Shown: positions 33,122 to 42,674, numbered from the stretch's first letter. The stretch is 64,000 nt of DNA from Fredericiella sp963839515 (GCA_963839515.1 CAWIVN010000019.1:186001-250000), one strand, 5' to 3'. The notes: generated by a model not told the origin, from the sequence alone. A program made the numbers and translations.

Positions 33122-34906
33122 TTAGGTTGTCGCCACCAGTTGCCGAGCCTGGGCAATCCAGAAGCCGTAGTCAGGCCGATGGAAAGCAGGCGCCTTGCAG
33201 ATTTCGGCGAGCTGCTCGGGCGTGGCATTGGCCAAAGTCGTATACGAGCAGATACCGGCAGAATAGAGTCGGCGCTCGTAGATGTTACCGATGCCTTCCA
33301 GTATCTCGAAGTCGTCGGGCGGCGTACCGTCCCACACACGGCCGGCACTATTTGTCTCGTTGGCCAGACGTATGGCATCGGCCTTGATGGCGGCCAGGTC
33401 TACACCCTGGAAGCGCTTGAGGTCGAGAATCTCAATCAGCTCCTCGTCTGGCATGCCCGCCAATTCCCAAAAGCTGCCGACTCCGGCATTGAACAGCTTT
33501 TCCTCGAAAACCGTCCCGATCCCGTCTACCATCGCCAAGTCCTGCGGGCAGGAGACCTCAACAATTTTGACACCCTGTCCGGTGCGAACAGTGCGCTGGC
33601 GCTGGACACGCTTGCCTTTGGCGCGCTGGCGCGCTTCGGCGATCCAGGCTGCGGCGTTGCCGGTGCGCAAGCCAGCTTTGGTTAAGATGGCGTTGACCTG
33701 CTCTGGTGTGGCTGCAGCAAGGGCAGCAAAACCGTCGATACCGCCGGCTCGCAAAGCGGCAGCGGCCGTATCACCAATGCCCTGGATCAACACGAGGTCG
33801 CCTTCCTGGCGCTGGTTGAGCTGTGCCTGCAGGGTGTCGAACGCGGTCCAGTTCCCGGCTGCAGCAAGGGCAGCCTGCTCTTTCCACTCTGCATAGTTTA
33901 CCTTCTGCCACGCCTTGGCCTTGATAATGTCTGCCAAGACCGCCTCGTCGGTCGCCGCAAGCTGGGCGAAGGTGGTGATGCCTGAAGCTCGCAGCAGCGA
34001 ATTGTAGCGCGGGCCGATGCCCTCAATCCGAATGAGATCGTCGCCGGCGACCTTCAAACGCGGCTGCTCTTCGAGGCGTGCCGCATCAAGAACCCATGTG
34101 GGCGTGTCGATAACCTGCCAGGACTTGGCTCCCACCATATCGCGCAGTTCGGCCGGATCAGTCTGTGCCAACTGCTTATAGGTAGTGATACCAGCCGAAG
34201 CCAAGATAGCCGCATAGCGTGGTCCGATGCCATTGATACGGGTCAGATCGTCGATGTCGGTGGCTGCCGGCGCACCAATATCCACAAAGGCAGTGCGCTG
34301 CTCCTTTTCGCCGTCGCTCACAGCCTGGACAACCGCTGCCGCTGCGACAACTTCACCGGCCAGCGTGGCGTCGGTGTCGTAAATGCCTACCTTCACCGTA
34401 TCGGCCGTGACCATGGTTCCAGCTGCCAGTTCAGCGGTCAGGTTATCCACCTTTGCTTGCAGCTCGACGCTACGTTGGCGCTCGTAGTCGAGTTCCACGA
34501 GGCGTGCTTGGAGGTTCTCTTCCGAGGTCTGGAGCTTAACGCCATACTCGGCTTCCAGGTCACGCGTGCGTGCTCGCTCGCCATCCAACGCTACCTGCAG
34601 CTCGTTGACGCGAGATTCGTAGTCGCCAACCGTGTTCGCAATACGGCTGCGTTCGCTGTCAATATCTGCACTGCGCTTGGAGATATCGACCTGTACTGTC
34701 TTGAGCTTGGCTTCGTAGTCATCATGCTGGAGCTGCAACTCAGTCCGCGCGGCATCATACTGCTTTTGTGTATCGCGCAGTTCAGCTTCCAGTTGCAGCA
34801 CTCGGTCCTGCAAGCTCTTCTTTCCCGAGCGAGCAAACCACCAGCCGATCAGGACGCCAAATAGCAGCGCCACAAGCAATGAAAAAACGAGTGACAATGT
34901 GTCCAT
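33122..34906 (-). CDS. Membrane-anchored coiled-coil protein with five helix-hairpin-helix repeats
   Basis: A 594-residue protein with one N-terminal membrane helix (about residues 5-25) and a long coiled coil (about 30-165, VLQLEAELRDTQKQYDAARTE and similar). Five helix-hairpin-helix/DUF4332-like repeats follow, each with a xGIGxxxxxxLxxAGI core: INGIGPRYAAILASAGI, IEGIGPRYNSLLRASGI, IQGIGDTAAAALRAGGI, VDGIGTVFEEKLFNAGV, LEGIGNIYERRLYSAGI. Such motifs bind DNA backbone or act as protein scaffolds. The orientation (N-in helix, cytoplasmic repeats) would allow tethering DNA or ribosomal/recombination factors to the membrane; this is inferred. No enzymatic domain is seen. A 118-nt gap separates it from the membrane MutS-like gene upstream on the same strand. 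Confidence 0.82.
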   Translation of the reverse strand: MDTLSLVFSLLVALLFGVLIGWWFARSGKKSLQDRVLQLEAELRDTQKQYDAARTELQLQHDDYEAKLKTVQVDISKRSADIDSERSRIANTVGDYESRVNELQVALDGERARTRDLEAEYGVKLQTSEENLQARLVELDYERQRSVELQAKVDNLTAELAAGTMVTADTVKVGIYDTDATLAGEVVAAAAVVQAVSDGEKEQRTAFVDIGAPAATDIDDLTRINGIGPRYAAILASAGITTYKQLAQTDPAELRDMVGAKSWQVIDTPTWVLDAARLEEQPRLKVAGDDLIRIEGIGPRYNSLLRASGITTFAQLAATDEAVLADIIKAKAWQKVNYAEWKEQAALAAAGNWTAFDTLQAQLNQRQEGDLVLIQGIGDTAAAALRAGGIDGFAALAAATPEQVNAILTKAGLRTGNAAAWIAEARQRAKGKRVQRQRTVRTGQGVKIVEVSCPQDLAMVDGIGTVFEEKLFNAGVGSFWELAGMPDEELIEILDLKRFQGVDLAAIKADAIRLANETNSAGRVWDGTPPDDFEILEGIGNIYERRLYSAGICSYTTLANATPEQLAEICKAPAFHRPDYGFWIAQARQLVATT

Positions 34907-35024
34907 GCGGCCTCCATCAGGATTACGTCATCATGTAGAAATATCGCGATTATACTTTATCAGACTGCCTTTGTGGCGGAATGATACAGGATGTGTCAGT
35001 TTGTAGCATTGCCGTTATATCTTT

Positions 35025-36956
35025 TCATGTTAGCCCAACGACCTCCATCAGCTTTAATGCGTTAGTTGAGGTGGCTACTCCCGGGCGCAATTTGTAGTCG
35101 AAATGCATTGCCGGCCCCTCTGGTCCACGGCTGAAGGACTCGGTGAAATGCATCGCTACCGCCGCAGAGGAGAGATCAGGCGCAGCAGCTAATGTAAGGT
35201 CGTGCGTGGACACCGCCCCGATAGCTCCGGCATCCACCAGACGGCGGATGATGTGGCGGGCAGCGATTTGCCGCTCAGCCGTGTTTGTTCCCTGCAATAT
35301 TTCGTCAAGCAAATACAGCACCGGTGTGGCAGCAGTTCGTTGAGCAAGATCAGCGAGATCTACAACGGCTTTAAGCCCGCGTAGCTCAGCCATAAAGAAG
35401 GAAACGCCCTGCGACAACGAATCCTGTACGCGCATGCTCGACGCCACCGTAAGTGGCGGAAGGCGCAGCCGTGCGCCACAAATCGGCGCACCCATTTGGG
35501 CAAGGACGCAATTGACGCCGATGGCTCGCAGCAGCGTACTCTTGCCGCTCATGTTGGAGCCAGTGACAAGCAGGAACGAACCAGGCGGCCCGACGACGAC
35601 ATCGTTGCCCACAGCTCGGGTGGGGGGCAGTAGGGGGTGGGCAAGGTTGTCTGCTAAGACTTGTGACGTAGAGGCAGCCTGTGGGTCGGCGCGCAGCTCA
35701 GGGAAAGCCCAAGCAGGATGGTCATAATGCAGCGTCCCCAGAGCTAGCAGTGCCTCCATTTCGCCCAGTGCTGCCAACCAGCAACGGACGTGCGATCCGG
35801 CGCGAACCTGCCAGCGCTCCAGCAGCCAGAGCAAGTGGAAGTTCCACAGAGTGACGACTTCTATAGGAAAGAAGAGCATCCAACGTCGAATAGCGGCCAT
35901 TGGCATCAAGCGCTGTAGTTGCCGCGTCTGCTGCCCCGCACGCAGACGCCTGGGAGTGGCCTCCTTATCAGTTGCGGGGCCGGATGAGTCTACGGTCAAG
36001 GCAGCCTGCAGGCGGCGAAGCTCGGGCGCAGAGAACGATTGCTCCGCCAGGAGATCGAAAATCTCGGCGTACGCGGCAAAGACGTCCTGTTGTGCCTCTA
36101 CTTGGGAGATCGTCGCTGCGGCACGGCGCCCAACGGTCAGCGAAAGAAGGAGGCTGACACTTAACACCGCTGCCAACGCCAAGTAAAGAGCCTGGTAGGT
36201 ATCTCCCCAATACCATGCAGCAATTCCCAAGCTCAAGCTAAGCAGCGGCAAGAGGCGCGCCAACCAGAGCAACAGCGGCTGCCGTACCAGCCAAGGCGTA
36301 CTCTCCGCCCAGGCGACGAAACTCTCATAGTGAGGCTGCGCCTGCCCCATTTGTCGTCCATGAGCGCCCAGGTCATCACGAAAGTCAATCAGAGGCGCCA
36401 ATTCACGCACTGCTCCCTGGCGTGTGGTCACTACGGATGGTGGAGCAGGCTGCAGCAGCCAGGCGCAGAGCGTAGCCCGACCTATCGGAGTCGCAGAGGT
36501 ATTTAGCAAGTGTTGCACGCTGGCAACGCCCAGCAGATCGAGATCTGCCGCCGTTGCTGGATCGATGGATGCGCCTGTCGGCAGTGGAATCCCACCGGGT
36601 GGGCCAACGCGCGCAGGTGGGGGTAACGCACTCCAATTGCGTTCGAGCCTGTGCAGGCCCTCTTGATTGATTGCGACCAATGTGGCAGCACGGGAGACCT
36701 GGCGTTTCAGCCGCTGGAAGTAGATCACGGCGACAACAAACGAGATGGCGAGCACCCCTGCCCAAGCGTACCAAGCTTCTTCCTTGCGTACACTCCCGAT
36801 AACGACTGCAACGAACGCCGCAAAGAAGAGGGCTAAGTTCAGGTTACCATTCTGTTTGGCGCGGCGGTCGAGGCGGGCGTGCAGCGCGCCAAAATCGGTG
36901 GTGCGCTGCCGATAGGCAGCTGCCGGATCGGGCAGGTAGACGTGGGGTTGGGTCAT
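35025..36956 (-). CDS. Membrane-bound MutS-family ATPase
   Basis: A 643-residue protein lacking the MutS mismatch-recognition domain. It has hydrophobic helix pairs at about residues 43-75 and 215-265. Next comes a clamp/core region and the MutS domain V ATPase: Walker A TGSNMSGKSTLLRAIG, signature SLSQGVSFFMAELRGLKAVV, Walker B LYLLDEILQGTN, and the H-loop STHDLTLA. This layout matches the membrane MutS-like family annotated as MutS family DNA mismatch repair protein in Bacteroidota and Chloroflexota, whose function is not established; canonical mismatch repair is unlikely. ATG 36956 is preferred over TTG 36983. It neighbours the HhH coiled-coil protein, another probable membrane-DNA factor. 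Confidence 0.85.
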   Translation of the reverse strand: MTQPHVYLPDPAAAYRQRTTDFGALHARLDRRAKQNGNLNLALFFAAFVAVVIGSVRKEEAWYAWAGVLAISFVVAVIYFQRLKRQVSRAATLVAINQEGLHRLERNWSALPPPARVGPPGGIPLPTGASIDPATAADLDLLGVASVQHLLNTSATPIGRATLCAWLLQPAPPSVVTTRQGAVRELAPLIDFRDDLGAHGRQMGQAQPHYESFVAWAESTPWLVRQPLLLWLARLLPLLSLSLGIAAWYWGDTYQALYLALAAVLSVSLLLSLTVGRRAAATISQVEAQQDVFAAYAEIFDLLAEQSFSAPELRRLQAALTVDSSGPATDKEATPRRLRAGQQTRQLQRLMPMAAIRRWMLFFPIEVVTLWNFHLLWLLERWQVRAGSHVRCWLAALGEMEALLALGTLHYDHPAWAFPELRADPQAASTSQVLADNLAHPLLPPTRAVGNDVVVGPPGSFLLVTGSNMSGKSTLLRAIGVNCVLAQMGAPICGARLRLPPLTVASSMRVQDSLSQGVSFFMAELRGLKAVVDLADLAQRTAATPVLYLLDEILQGTNTAERQIAARHIIRRLVDAGAIGAVSTHDLTLAAAPDLSSAAVAMHFTESFSRGPEGPAMHFDYKLRPGVATSTNALKLMEVVGLT

Positions 36957-37388
36957 GGGCGCCGCGCCGGTCCAGTGTTGCAAGTCATTGCATAATCTCT
37001 ACTCACGTGAGGTTCTCTGCACCATTGTATCAAATGACAGCGCTAAAGGGCATTGGTCGCTATAGATCGGCCGGTAACCGTACCAGCCTCATTCTCGGAA
37101 TAGTCTGCGACGCGATCATTTCGAGACTACCTGCTGCCGGGGCTTATAGGTTTGTTGTCTTGGGCCTTAGTGCGATTTTTTGTGCTGGGTAGCCTGTGGT
37201 TCCTGTCAACTGAGCCTAGGCAGAGCGTCCGAATCCAAATTTAAGCCAGCGCGGGGCGTGGGCTGCATCTGCAGCGTTTGGAATTGCACCTATGATCTCT
37301 GACTAGATGAGTCTTTCTGAGGCTTCCAGAAAGCGACTTGCGGAACGCGCCGGTTCCTGTGATCGCTTTCTGGAAGCTTTTCGTTGCT
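36957..37388. other. Intergenic region with a long hairpin downstream of gap
   Basis: No credible gene. A perfect 15-bp stem (gcttccagaaagcga at 37322-37336, tcgctttctggaagc at 37363-37377) encloses a second hairpin (ggaac/gttcc). It lies just after the gap stop and probably ends that transcript, although on the minus strand no T run follows; the + strand has tttt. The rest should hold the mutS-like promoter; no clear -35/-10 was found. Confidence 0.5.
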
Positions 37389-38384
37389 CTACTGCGCCAG
37401 GAACGCTGCTGTTTCGGCCAGGCGCGTGGCATAGCCCATCTCGTTATCATACCAGGCAGCGACGGACAACATCCCTTCCTGCACCGCAGTCAGGGGCAGA
37501 TCGACGATCGAGGAGAGTGCATCACCGACGATGCGCGAGGAAGCCCATTCGCCTTCAAGCACGCCCATCACACCCTTGAGAGGGCCGGAGTTGGCAGCCT
37601 GGCGGAAACAGTTGTTGACTTCATCTAGGGTTGTCGGGCGCTCGGTCACCAAGTTCAATTCTGCGATGCTGCCGGTGCGCACTGGTACACGATAAGCCTT
37701 GCCGGTAATCTTTAAGTCGCGCCAGATAAACTGCAACGCACGTGCGGCGCCTGATGAGGATGGAATAATGTTTTCGGCCGCGGCCCACGAGTCACGGCGG
37801 TCCTTCATCGGCTGGTCCGTCAGGGACTGCGTATTAGTGTAGGCGTGCACGGTCGAGAAAAGGCCATACTGTATGCCAAAATTCTCGATTACGACCTTGA
37901 CGACAGGCGCCAACGCATTGGTCGTACAGCTCGCCATGCTGATGATCTTGTGCTTTTCCGGATCGAACTGGTCGAGGTTGATGCCCGGCAGTAACACTGC
38001 ATCGCAATCGTTGAGTGTCTTGCTCGGTGCGCTCACCAGCACGCGCTTGGCCCCGGCATCGAGATGCGCCTGGGCGCCGGGCCGCGTCGTGGCACGTCCG
38101 GTGCAGTCGATCACCAGGTCCACACCTAACTCCCGCCAATCTGGCAGTGCCTTCATCGAATCGAAATAGGGGATTTGGCGTCCGCCAATCACGAAACCAG
38201 CATCGTTACTGCCGACCTCCTCATGCCAGCGTCCATAATTTGTGTCTACCTCAAACAAGGCCGCCAGTGTGGGCACGTCCTTGATGTCGGAGATAGAAAC
38301 CGGCGTAAACAGGTCGTTTTTGAGCCCCACTTTCATCAACGACCGCCCGATACGACCAAAACCGTGGATTGCGATCCGCGCCAT
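37389..38384 (-). CDS. gap: Glyceraldehyde-3-phosphate dehydrogenase, type I
   Basis: A 331-residue enzyme with the NAD-binding start ARIAIHGFGRIGRSLMK, the active-site SMASCTTNALAPV (catalytic Cys, followed by Asn), and the C-terminal SVAAWYDNEMGYATRL. It oxidises glyceraldehyde-3-phosphate to 1,3-bisphosphoglycerate in glycolysis. The residue after the first strand (DIKDVPTLAALFEVDTNYG) is of the NAD-preferring type. The ribosome site is AAGGAGAGC. It sits 29 nt downstream of the TrxR-like gene on the same strand, probably co-transcribed. Confidence 0.95.
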   Translation of the reverse strand: MARIAIHGFGRIGRSLMKVGLKNDLFTPVSISDIKDVPTLAALFEVDTNYGRWHEEVGSNDAGFVIGGRQIPYFDSMKALPDWRELGVDLVIDCTGRATTRPGAQAHLDAGAKRVLVSAPSKTLNDCDAVLLPGINLDQFDPEKHKIISMASCTTNALAPVVKVVIENFGIQYGLFSTVHAYTNTQSLTDQPMKDRRDSWAAAENIIPSSSGAARALQFIWRDLKITGKAYRVPVRTGSIAELNLVTERPTTLDEVNNCFRQAANSGPLKGVMGVLEGEWASSRIVGDALSSIVDLPLTAVQEGMLSVAAWYDNEMGYATRLAETAAFLAQ

Positions 38385-38413
38385 TTTGCTCTCCTTGTCG
38401 AATATAATGGATA

Positions 38414-40102
38414 CTATATGTGGCTAGACGCCTTCCGGCGTCTGTCTTCCTGCTCAGCCAAGATCTCTGCCAAGAACTCGTGCACGTAGCGGATGGCCAT
38501 GGCTCCTTCACCGACTGCAGACGATACCCGCTTGGTGGAGCCAGAGCGCACGTCGCCAGCGGCGAAAACGCCTTGATGGCTACTTTCCATCGGAAACGGG
38601 GCCCGGTCGAGCGCCCACTGCGCAGTGCGGGTCATGTCGCGCCCGGTACAGATAAAGCCGTTGCCATCAGTCTCTATCTGCGGTGGCAACCACTTGGTGC
38701 AAGGCACAGCGCCGATAAAGGAAAATAGGGCAGGCGTTTTTAGCATTTCACACTTGCCAGTCTCCGTGTCCTCGATTTCCACCGCCTCCAACCGCTCTCC
38801 GCCGAAAAGACGTCGCACATGTGTATGATAGCGCACTTCTACATTTTCCGCTGCTTCAATTCGCCTAGCCAGGTAGCTGGACATGCTTGCGTACAGGTCG
38901 CCGCCCCGGAGCAGCACTGTTACACGCCGCGTATGCTGAGCTAGGAACATGATGGCTTGGCCTGCCGAGTTGCCGCCCCCGACTACAATGACCTCTGTAT
39001 CGCTACATGCTACTAATTCCGTTTGCGTGGCAGCATAGTAAACACCTAGTCCGTCAAAGCGCTCGCGTTCTGGGAGGTCGAGTTTCCGATAGGCTGCTCC
39101 CGTAGCGATCAGGACACAACGGGCTATAACGCTCCCCTCGCCCTCAATGTGGATTATGGGCAGTTCACCCTCTAGAACCAGCGATTCTACCATAGAAGGT
39201 GTCGAAAACTGGGCTCCGAATTTTTGGGCTTGCAGCACCGCGCGGCTCATGAGCTCGGCGCCGGTAATGCCGGTAGGGAAACCAAGATAGTTCTCGATCT
39301 TGGTCGACGTGCCTGCTTGACCACCAGGACCAGTACTGTCGAGCACCAAGATGCGCAAACCCTCGGAAGCTCCGTATACGGCTGCGGCGAGGCCCGCGGG
39401 TCCTGCGCCAATGACGACCAAGTCGTATATGCTTTTGTCAAGCGCGCTCTTAAGGCCTACCTGTTCAGCCAATTGGTGCAGCGATGGGTTACGCAGGAGC
39501 GGCCGGTCGCCATACGCCACCACAGGGAGATCCTCTTCCGCAACGTCAAGTTCTGCCAGCAGTTGACCGGCTTCGGGCTCCGTCTCTACCTTGAGCCAGG
39601 TGTAGGGAACTTGGTTGCGAGCCAGAAATTCGCAGAGCTGAAAAGCTCGGCGCGAGTCCTGGGATCCGATAACGCGTAAGCCTTGAAAGCCTGAATCGAC
39701 CAACAATTCGCGCCGCTCGATAAATGCGTTGAGAATCGTTTCACCTAAGGCAGGCTGTTCGCTCAGGATGTGGTTGAGATCGTCCGTGGAAATATGTAAC
39801 ACTTCCGTGTCACCTTGCGCTACCGTACTGACCATCGCGCGCCGCTCACCCAATACGTCTACATCCCCTGTAAACTCCCTTGGCTTGTGAATACTGACGA
39901 TCTGCACCTCGTCACCGGAACCATCCACCACTTTGATAGCGCCGGCAAGCACCACAAAAAAGCCACAACGCTCTTCGCCTGCCTCAAATAGCACGTCACC
40001 ATCTCGAAGGCGCTGCCGCGTGCCTATTTTGTCCAATTCCGCAATTTCCGCCTCACTTAGCCGTGGGAAAGCGGTATTCTCCTCGGCCTTGATTCCCGTC
40101 AT
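38414..40102 (-). CDS. cNMP-binding/thioredoxin-fold/thioredoxin-reductase-like fusion lacking CxxC
   Basis: A 562-residue fusion. A Crp-type cyclic-nucleotide-binding domain (about residues 10-135, RLRDGDVLFEAGEERCGFFVVLAGAIKV) is followed by a thioredoxin/glutaredoxin-like region (about 145-225, RAFQLCEFLARNQVPYTWLKV). The C-terminus is an FAD/NADPH module with VIGAGPAGLAAAVYGASEGL, VVGGGNSAGQAIMFLAQ and GVFAAGDVR. The redox-active CATC of true thioredoxin reductases is replaced by AATQ (VYYAATQTELVAC), as in a known family of such fusions. It may be a regulated disulfide or peroxide-linked flavoprotein; ligand control by a cyclic nucleotide is inferred. ATG 40102 follows an AAGAGGAA site. 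The gap gene lies directly downstream. Confidence 0.87.
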   Translation of the reverse strand: MTGIKAEENTAFPRLSEAEIAELDKIGTRQRLRDGDVLFEAGEERCGFFVVLAGAIKVVDGSGDEVQIVSIHKPREFTGDVDVLGERRAMVSTVAQGDTEVLHISTDDLNHILSEQPALGETILNAFIERRELLVDSGFQGLRVIGSQDSRRAFQLCEFLARNQVPYTWLKVETEPEAGQLLAELDVAEEDLPVVAYGDRPLLRNPSLHQLAEQVGLKSALDKSIYDLVVIGAGPAGLAAAVYGASEGLRILVLDSTGPGGQAGTSTKIENYLGFPTGITGAELMSRAVLQAQKFGAQFSTPSMVESLVLEGELPIIHIEGEGSVIARCVLIATGAAYRKLDLPERERFDGLGVYYAATQTELVACSDTEVIVVGGGNSAGQAIMFLAQHTRRVTVLLRGGDLYASMSSYLARRIEAAENVEVRYHTHVRRLFGGERLEAVEIEDTETGKCEMLKTPALFSFIGAVPCTKWLPPQIETDGNGFICTGRDMTRTAQWALDRAPFPMESSHQGVFAAGDVRSGSTKRVSSAVGEGAMAIRYVHEFLAEILAEQEDRRRKASSHI

Positions 40103-40313
40103 CAATGTATTCCTCTTGTCCACTTACACTATAGTCATCGCGCAAGTATCGTGCAGCGGGCTCAATCGTTACATATATCGAGAACGGCCAATTGGTATGG
40201 ACTTGCGCTCATAGTCCAGGCAATCTCACCACCACCTATCTCCGAACCCAGTTGCCCGCCGGGGCAATCCGGTATAAACTGCACTGAATGGGATTGACCG
40301 GTCGATCTGGCAG

Positions 40314-41339
40314 GTGAAACGAAAGGTAAGCAGCTTGGCATATGAACCTACGAAACGCGGTGAGTCCCTCACACGTTGGGCTTCATGGGGCGTAAGCATC
40401 GTCAATGGCTTCTGGGGTGACTATCTTCAGGAGCACGGCAACGGGTTGGCACTCGACATGGCCTTCTACCATCATGACCGGCCAATGGCATTGACAGGCC
40501 AATCTATCATACGGGCTCACCCCCAACCGTCGTCAAGGCTGTGCATTCTAGTACACGGCTTAAGCTGCAACGAACACATCTGGTCGTTTGACGTGCCAAT
40601 GGAGGCGGGTAAACCGAGCGGGGTCCAAGATAACTACGGAACTCTGCTGCAAACAAAGTTTGGCTACACACCCTTTTATCTCCGCTACAATACGGGGTTA
40701 TCGATTGCGCAAAACGGCCGGACACTGGCCAACTTGCTGCAATCCTTATTTGACTGCTATCCCACACGCGTGCAAGAGATTCTCCTGATCGGCCACAGCA
40801 TGGGCGGCCTGGTGTTGCGCAGTGCGTGCCACTACGCGGGCCAGCATCAGGAATCCTGGGTAAAGCAGGTCAGGCACATTCTCTACTTGGGCACACCGCA
40901 CGATGGGGCTGACCTCGAGCGGGTGACCTACAATACAGTTGGGATTCTGCAGGCAGTTCCGAATCGAATCACACGGCTGATCAGCGATGCCCTCAATTCA
41001 CGCAGCCGCGGCATCAAAGATCTACGCTACGGCACTCTGCTAGAGCCGGACGTAATGGATGAGGGGTGGGATGACTTGGAGCATCATCATCGCCGTGCAG
41101 TACCTTGGCTTCCGCATGCCCAACACTACCTGATTGGCGGCACATGGCATGCGGACCCAGAACATGTAGTCTCAGTTTTGTTGGGAGATGGCCTGGTTGG
41201 CGCACCAGGCCATCACAGCGGAGCCATTTCGGAAGAGCATATACGACTATTCCCAGGCATCCGCCACTTGCAACTCGCCCGCAACTGGGAAGTCTACCAG
41301 CAGATCGCAGCCTGGTTACAGGCTCAAGAAAAGAAATAG
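40314..41339 (+). CDS. Alpha/beta-hydrolase, PGAP1/lipase-like
   Basis: A 341-residue hydrolase with the oxyanion-region motif LCILVHGLSCNEHIW, nucleophile elbow LIGHSMGGLVL, and a C-terminal His in GAPGHHSGAI or RHLQL. The fold resembles PGAP1-type esterases/lipases acting on lipid-linked substrates. No signal peptide. Start GTG 40314. A small gene follows 3 nt after the stop, so the two are likely one transcript ending at the 41616 terminator. Confidence 0.83.
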   Translation: MKRKVSSLAYEPTKRGESLTRWASWGVSIVNGFWGDYLQEHGNGLALDMAFYHHDRPMALTGQSIIRAHPQPSSRLCILVHGLSCNEHIWSFDVPMEAGKPSGVQDNYGTLLQTKFGYTPFYLRYNTGLSIAQNGRTLANLLQSLFDCYPTRVQEILLIGHSMGGLVLRSACHYAGQHQESWVKQVRHILYLGTPHDGADLERVTYNTVGILQAVPNRITRLISDALNSRSRGIKDLRYGTLLEPDVMDEGWDDLEHHHRRAVPWLPHAQHYLIGGTWHADPEHVVSVLLGDGLVGAPGHHSGAISEEHIRLFPGIRHLQLARNWEVYQQIAAWLQAQEKK

Positions 41340-41342
41340 GCC

Positions 41343-41630
41343 GTGGAAGAACAATCGGTTCGACAGATGCAGGGAGCGGTGGACTTACTGTGTGATGCCA
41401 CGGTCGCAACGTCTGATGCGATCGGTGAGGCGCACGCGCAAACCGCCAACGTTCCTTATGCCGTTCTGAAAAGCATACCGCTGGTCAGAGGCCCGGCCAG
41501 GAAAATCGAAAGCATCCAGTCACGCATCACAATTGTCGTCTATGAGTCAATTCGTACGTTCAGCGTGCTTAGCGCATTCGTTGCCACGCAAGCGCTCGGC
41601 GCCATTAAACACAAGACTGCCGAGAAGTGA
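41343..41630 (+). CDS. Small hypothetical protein, 95 aa
   Basis: GTG start 3 nt after the hydrolase stop, and the coding sequence runs into the terminator stem. The sequence is mostly helical with a hydrophobic C-terminal half (SRITIVVYESIRTFSVLSAFVATQALGAI). No family recognised. Close coupling suggests a partner or membrane-targeting subunit of the hydrolase. Confidence 0.6.
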   Translation: MEEQSVRQMQGAVDLLCDATVATSDAIGEAHAQTANVPYAVLKSIPLVRGPARKIESIQSRITIVVYESIRTFSVLSAFVATQALGAIKHKTAEK

Positions 41631-41657
41631 CCTGCCAATCCGTCACTTCTCGGCAGT
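41616..41657. terminator. Bidirectional terminator between convergent genes
   Basis: A perfect 16-bp inverted repeat (actgccgagaagtgac at 41616-41631, gtcacttctcggcagt at 41642-41657) with a 10-nt loop overlaps the stop codon of the small + strand gene and ends 15 nt from the stop of the Gfo/Idh gene. Confidence 0.8.
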
Positions 41658-41672
41658 ACAACGTTGCTTGCC

Positions 41673-42674
41673 TTACAGCTCTACAATCTTCCCCGTCCGC
41701 GCCGACTCATAGATGGCCAAAACGCTACGGGCAAAGTCCCGGCTGAGTGACAACGGCACAACGGGTGCGGCTCCATCCAGCACGCACGCTTCCATGGCTT
41801 CCACTTCGCACGAATAGGGATCGATCGCCGGCGTAATAATCGTCTCAGTTTTGCCGTCGAGCGTCGTGAAGATCATCGTGCTATCGGTTCCGTTGACTCC
41901 GGGCTTCCAAGGCTCCACGATATTGAGAATGCCCTGGTCACCCACGAGGTACACTCCTTCACGGAAGGGGGTGCGAAATCCGGTCGAGATTTGGGCGACG
42001 GTCCCATTGTTAAAGTGCAATTGGGCACGCATAGCCACGTCTACCCCACTCTCTCCGACTTCTTGTTGCGCCAATACGCCCTTTGGTGCGCCACTACCTG
42101 CCATGACAATCGAGACGCTGTTCGGATAAACGCCCACATCCCACATGGCCCCTCCCGTCAACCCCGCTTGGAGACGAACATTTTGCGCCTGTACGGGCGG
42201 CAGATAGAAATTGAACCAGCTGTTGATCGTTTGCAGCTGGCCCAGTTTACCACTGCGTACCATCTCCAGCGCCTGGCGCGTCTGCGGATGATGGAGGTAC
42301 ATAAAGGCTTCAAAGACCGTAACGCTGGCCTTGGCTGCTGCCACTTCGACGAGTTCCAGTTCCGCCAACGACACGACCAGCGGCTTCTCACACAGCACGT
42401 GCTTACCCGCCTGCGCCGCCTTGATCGTCCACTCAGCGTGCATCGAATTGGGCAGTGAGATATAGACAGCGTCGACATCCGGATCAGCCAACAAATCTTC
42501 ATAGCTTCCGTATGCCTTAGGGATGTGGTACTCGACCGCATAGGCGGCCGCCTTGCCGTGGTCGCGGCTGGCAACGGCAGTGAGTTGACTGCGCGCCGCT
42601 TGCTGCAGTGGTCCAATCAGGGCGGCATTGATCCTGGCGGTAGATAACAAGCCCCAGCGTACGGTCTGATTCAT
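41673..42674 (-). CDS. Gfo/Idh/MocA-family oxidoreductase
   Basis: A 333-residue NAD(P)-dependent dehydrogenase: N-terminal Rossmann domain (RWGLLSTARINAALI, degenerate GxGxxG), DVDAVYISLPNSMHAEW and the family EKP motif in KHVLCEKPLVVS. The C-terminal alpha/beta domain carries a likely substrate/catalytic region (GGAMWDVGVYPNSV). Members oxidise sugars, inositols or sugar derivatives; the substrate cannot be read. It stands between the hydrolase pair and the surface-glycan locus and may supply or degrade sugars for it. Confidence 0.9.
   Translation of the reverse strand: MNQTVRWGLLSTARINAALIGPLQQAARSQLTAVASRDHGKAAAYAVEYHIPKAYGSYEDLLADPDVDAVYISLPNSMHAEWTIKAAQAGKHVLCEKPLVVSLAELELVEVAAAKASVTVFEAFMYLHHPQTRQALEMVRSGKLGQLQTINSWFNFYLPPVQAQNVRLQAGLTGGAMWDVGVYPNSVSIVMAGSGAPKGVLAQQEVGESGVDVAMRAQLHFNNGTVAQISTGFRTPFREGVYLVGDQGILNIVEPWKPGVNGTDSTMIFTTLDGKTETIITPAIDPYSCEVEAMEACVLDGAAPVVPLSLSRDFARSVLAIYESARTGKIVEL

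Noticed and set aside
37007..37192. 61-codon + strand frame upstream of the MutS-like gene
   Set aside because: No ribosome site; composition like non-coding DNA.
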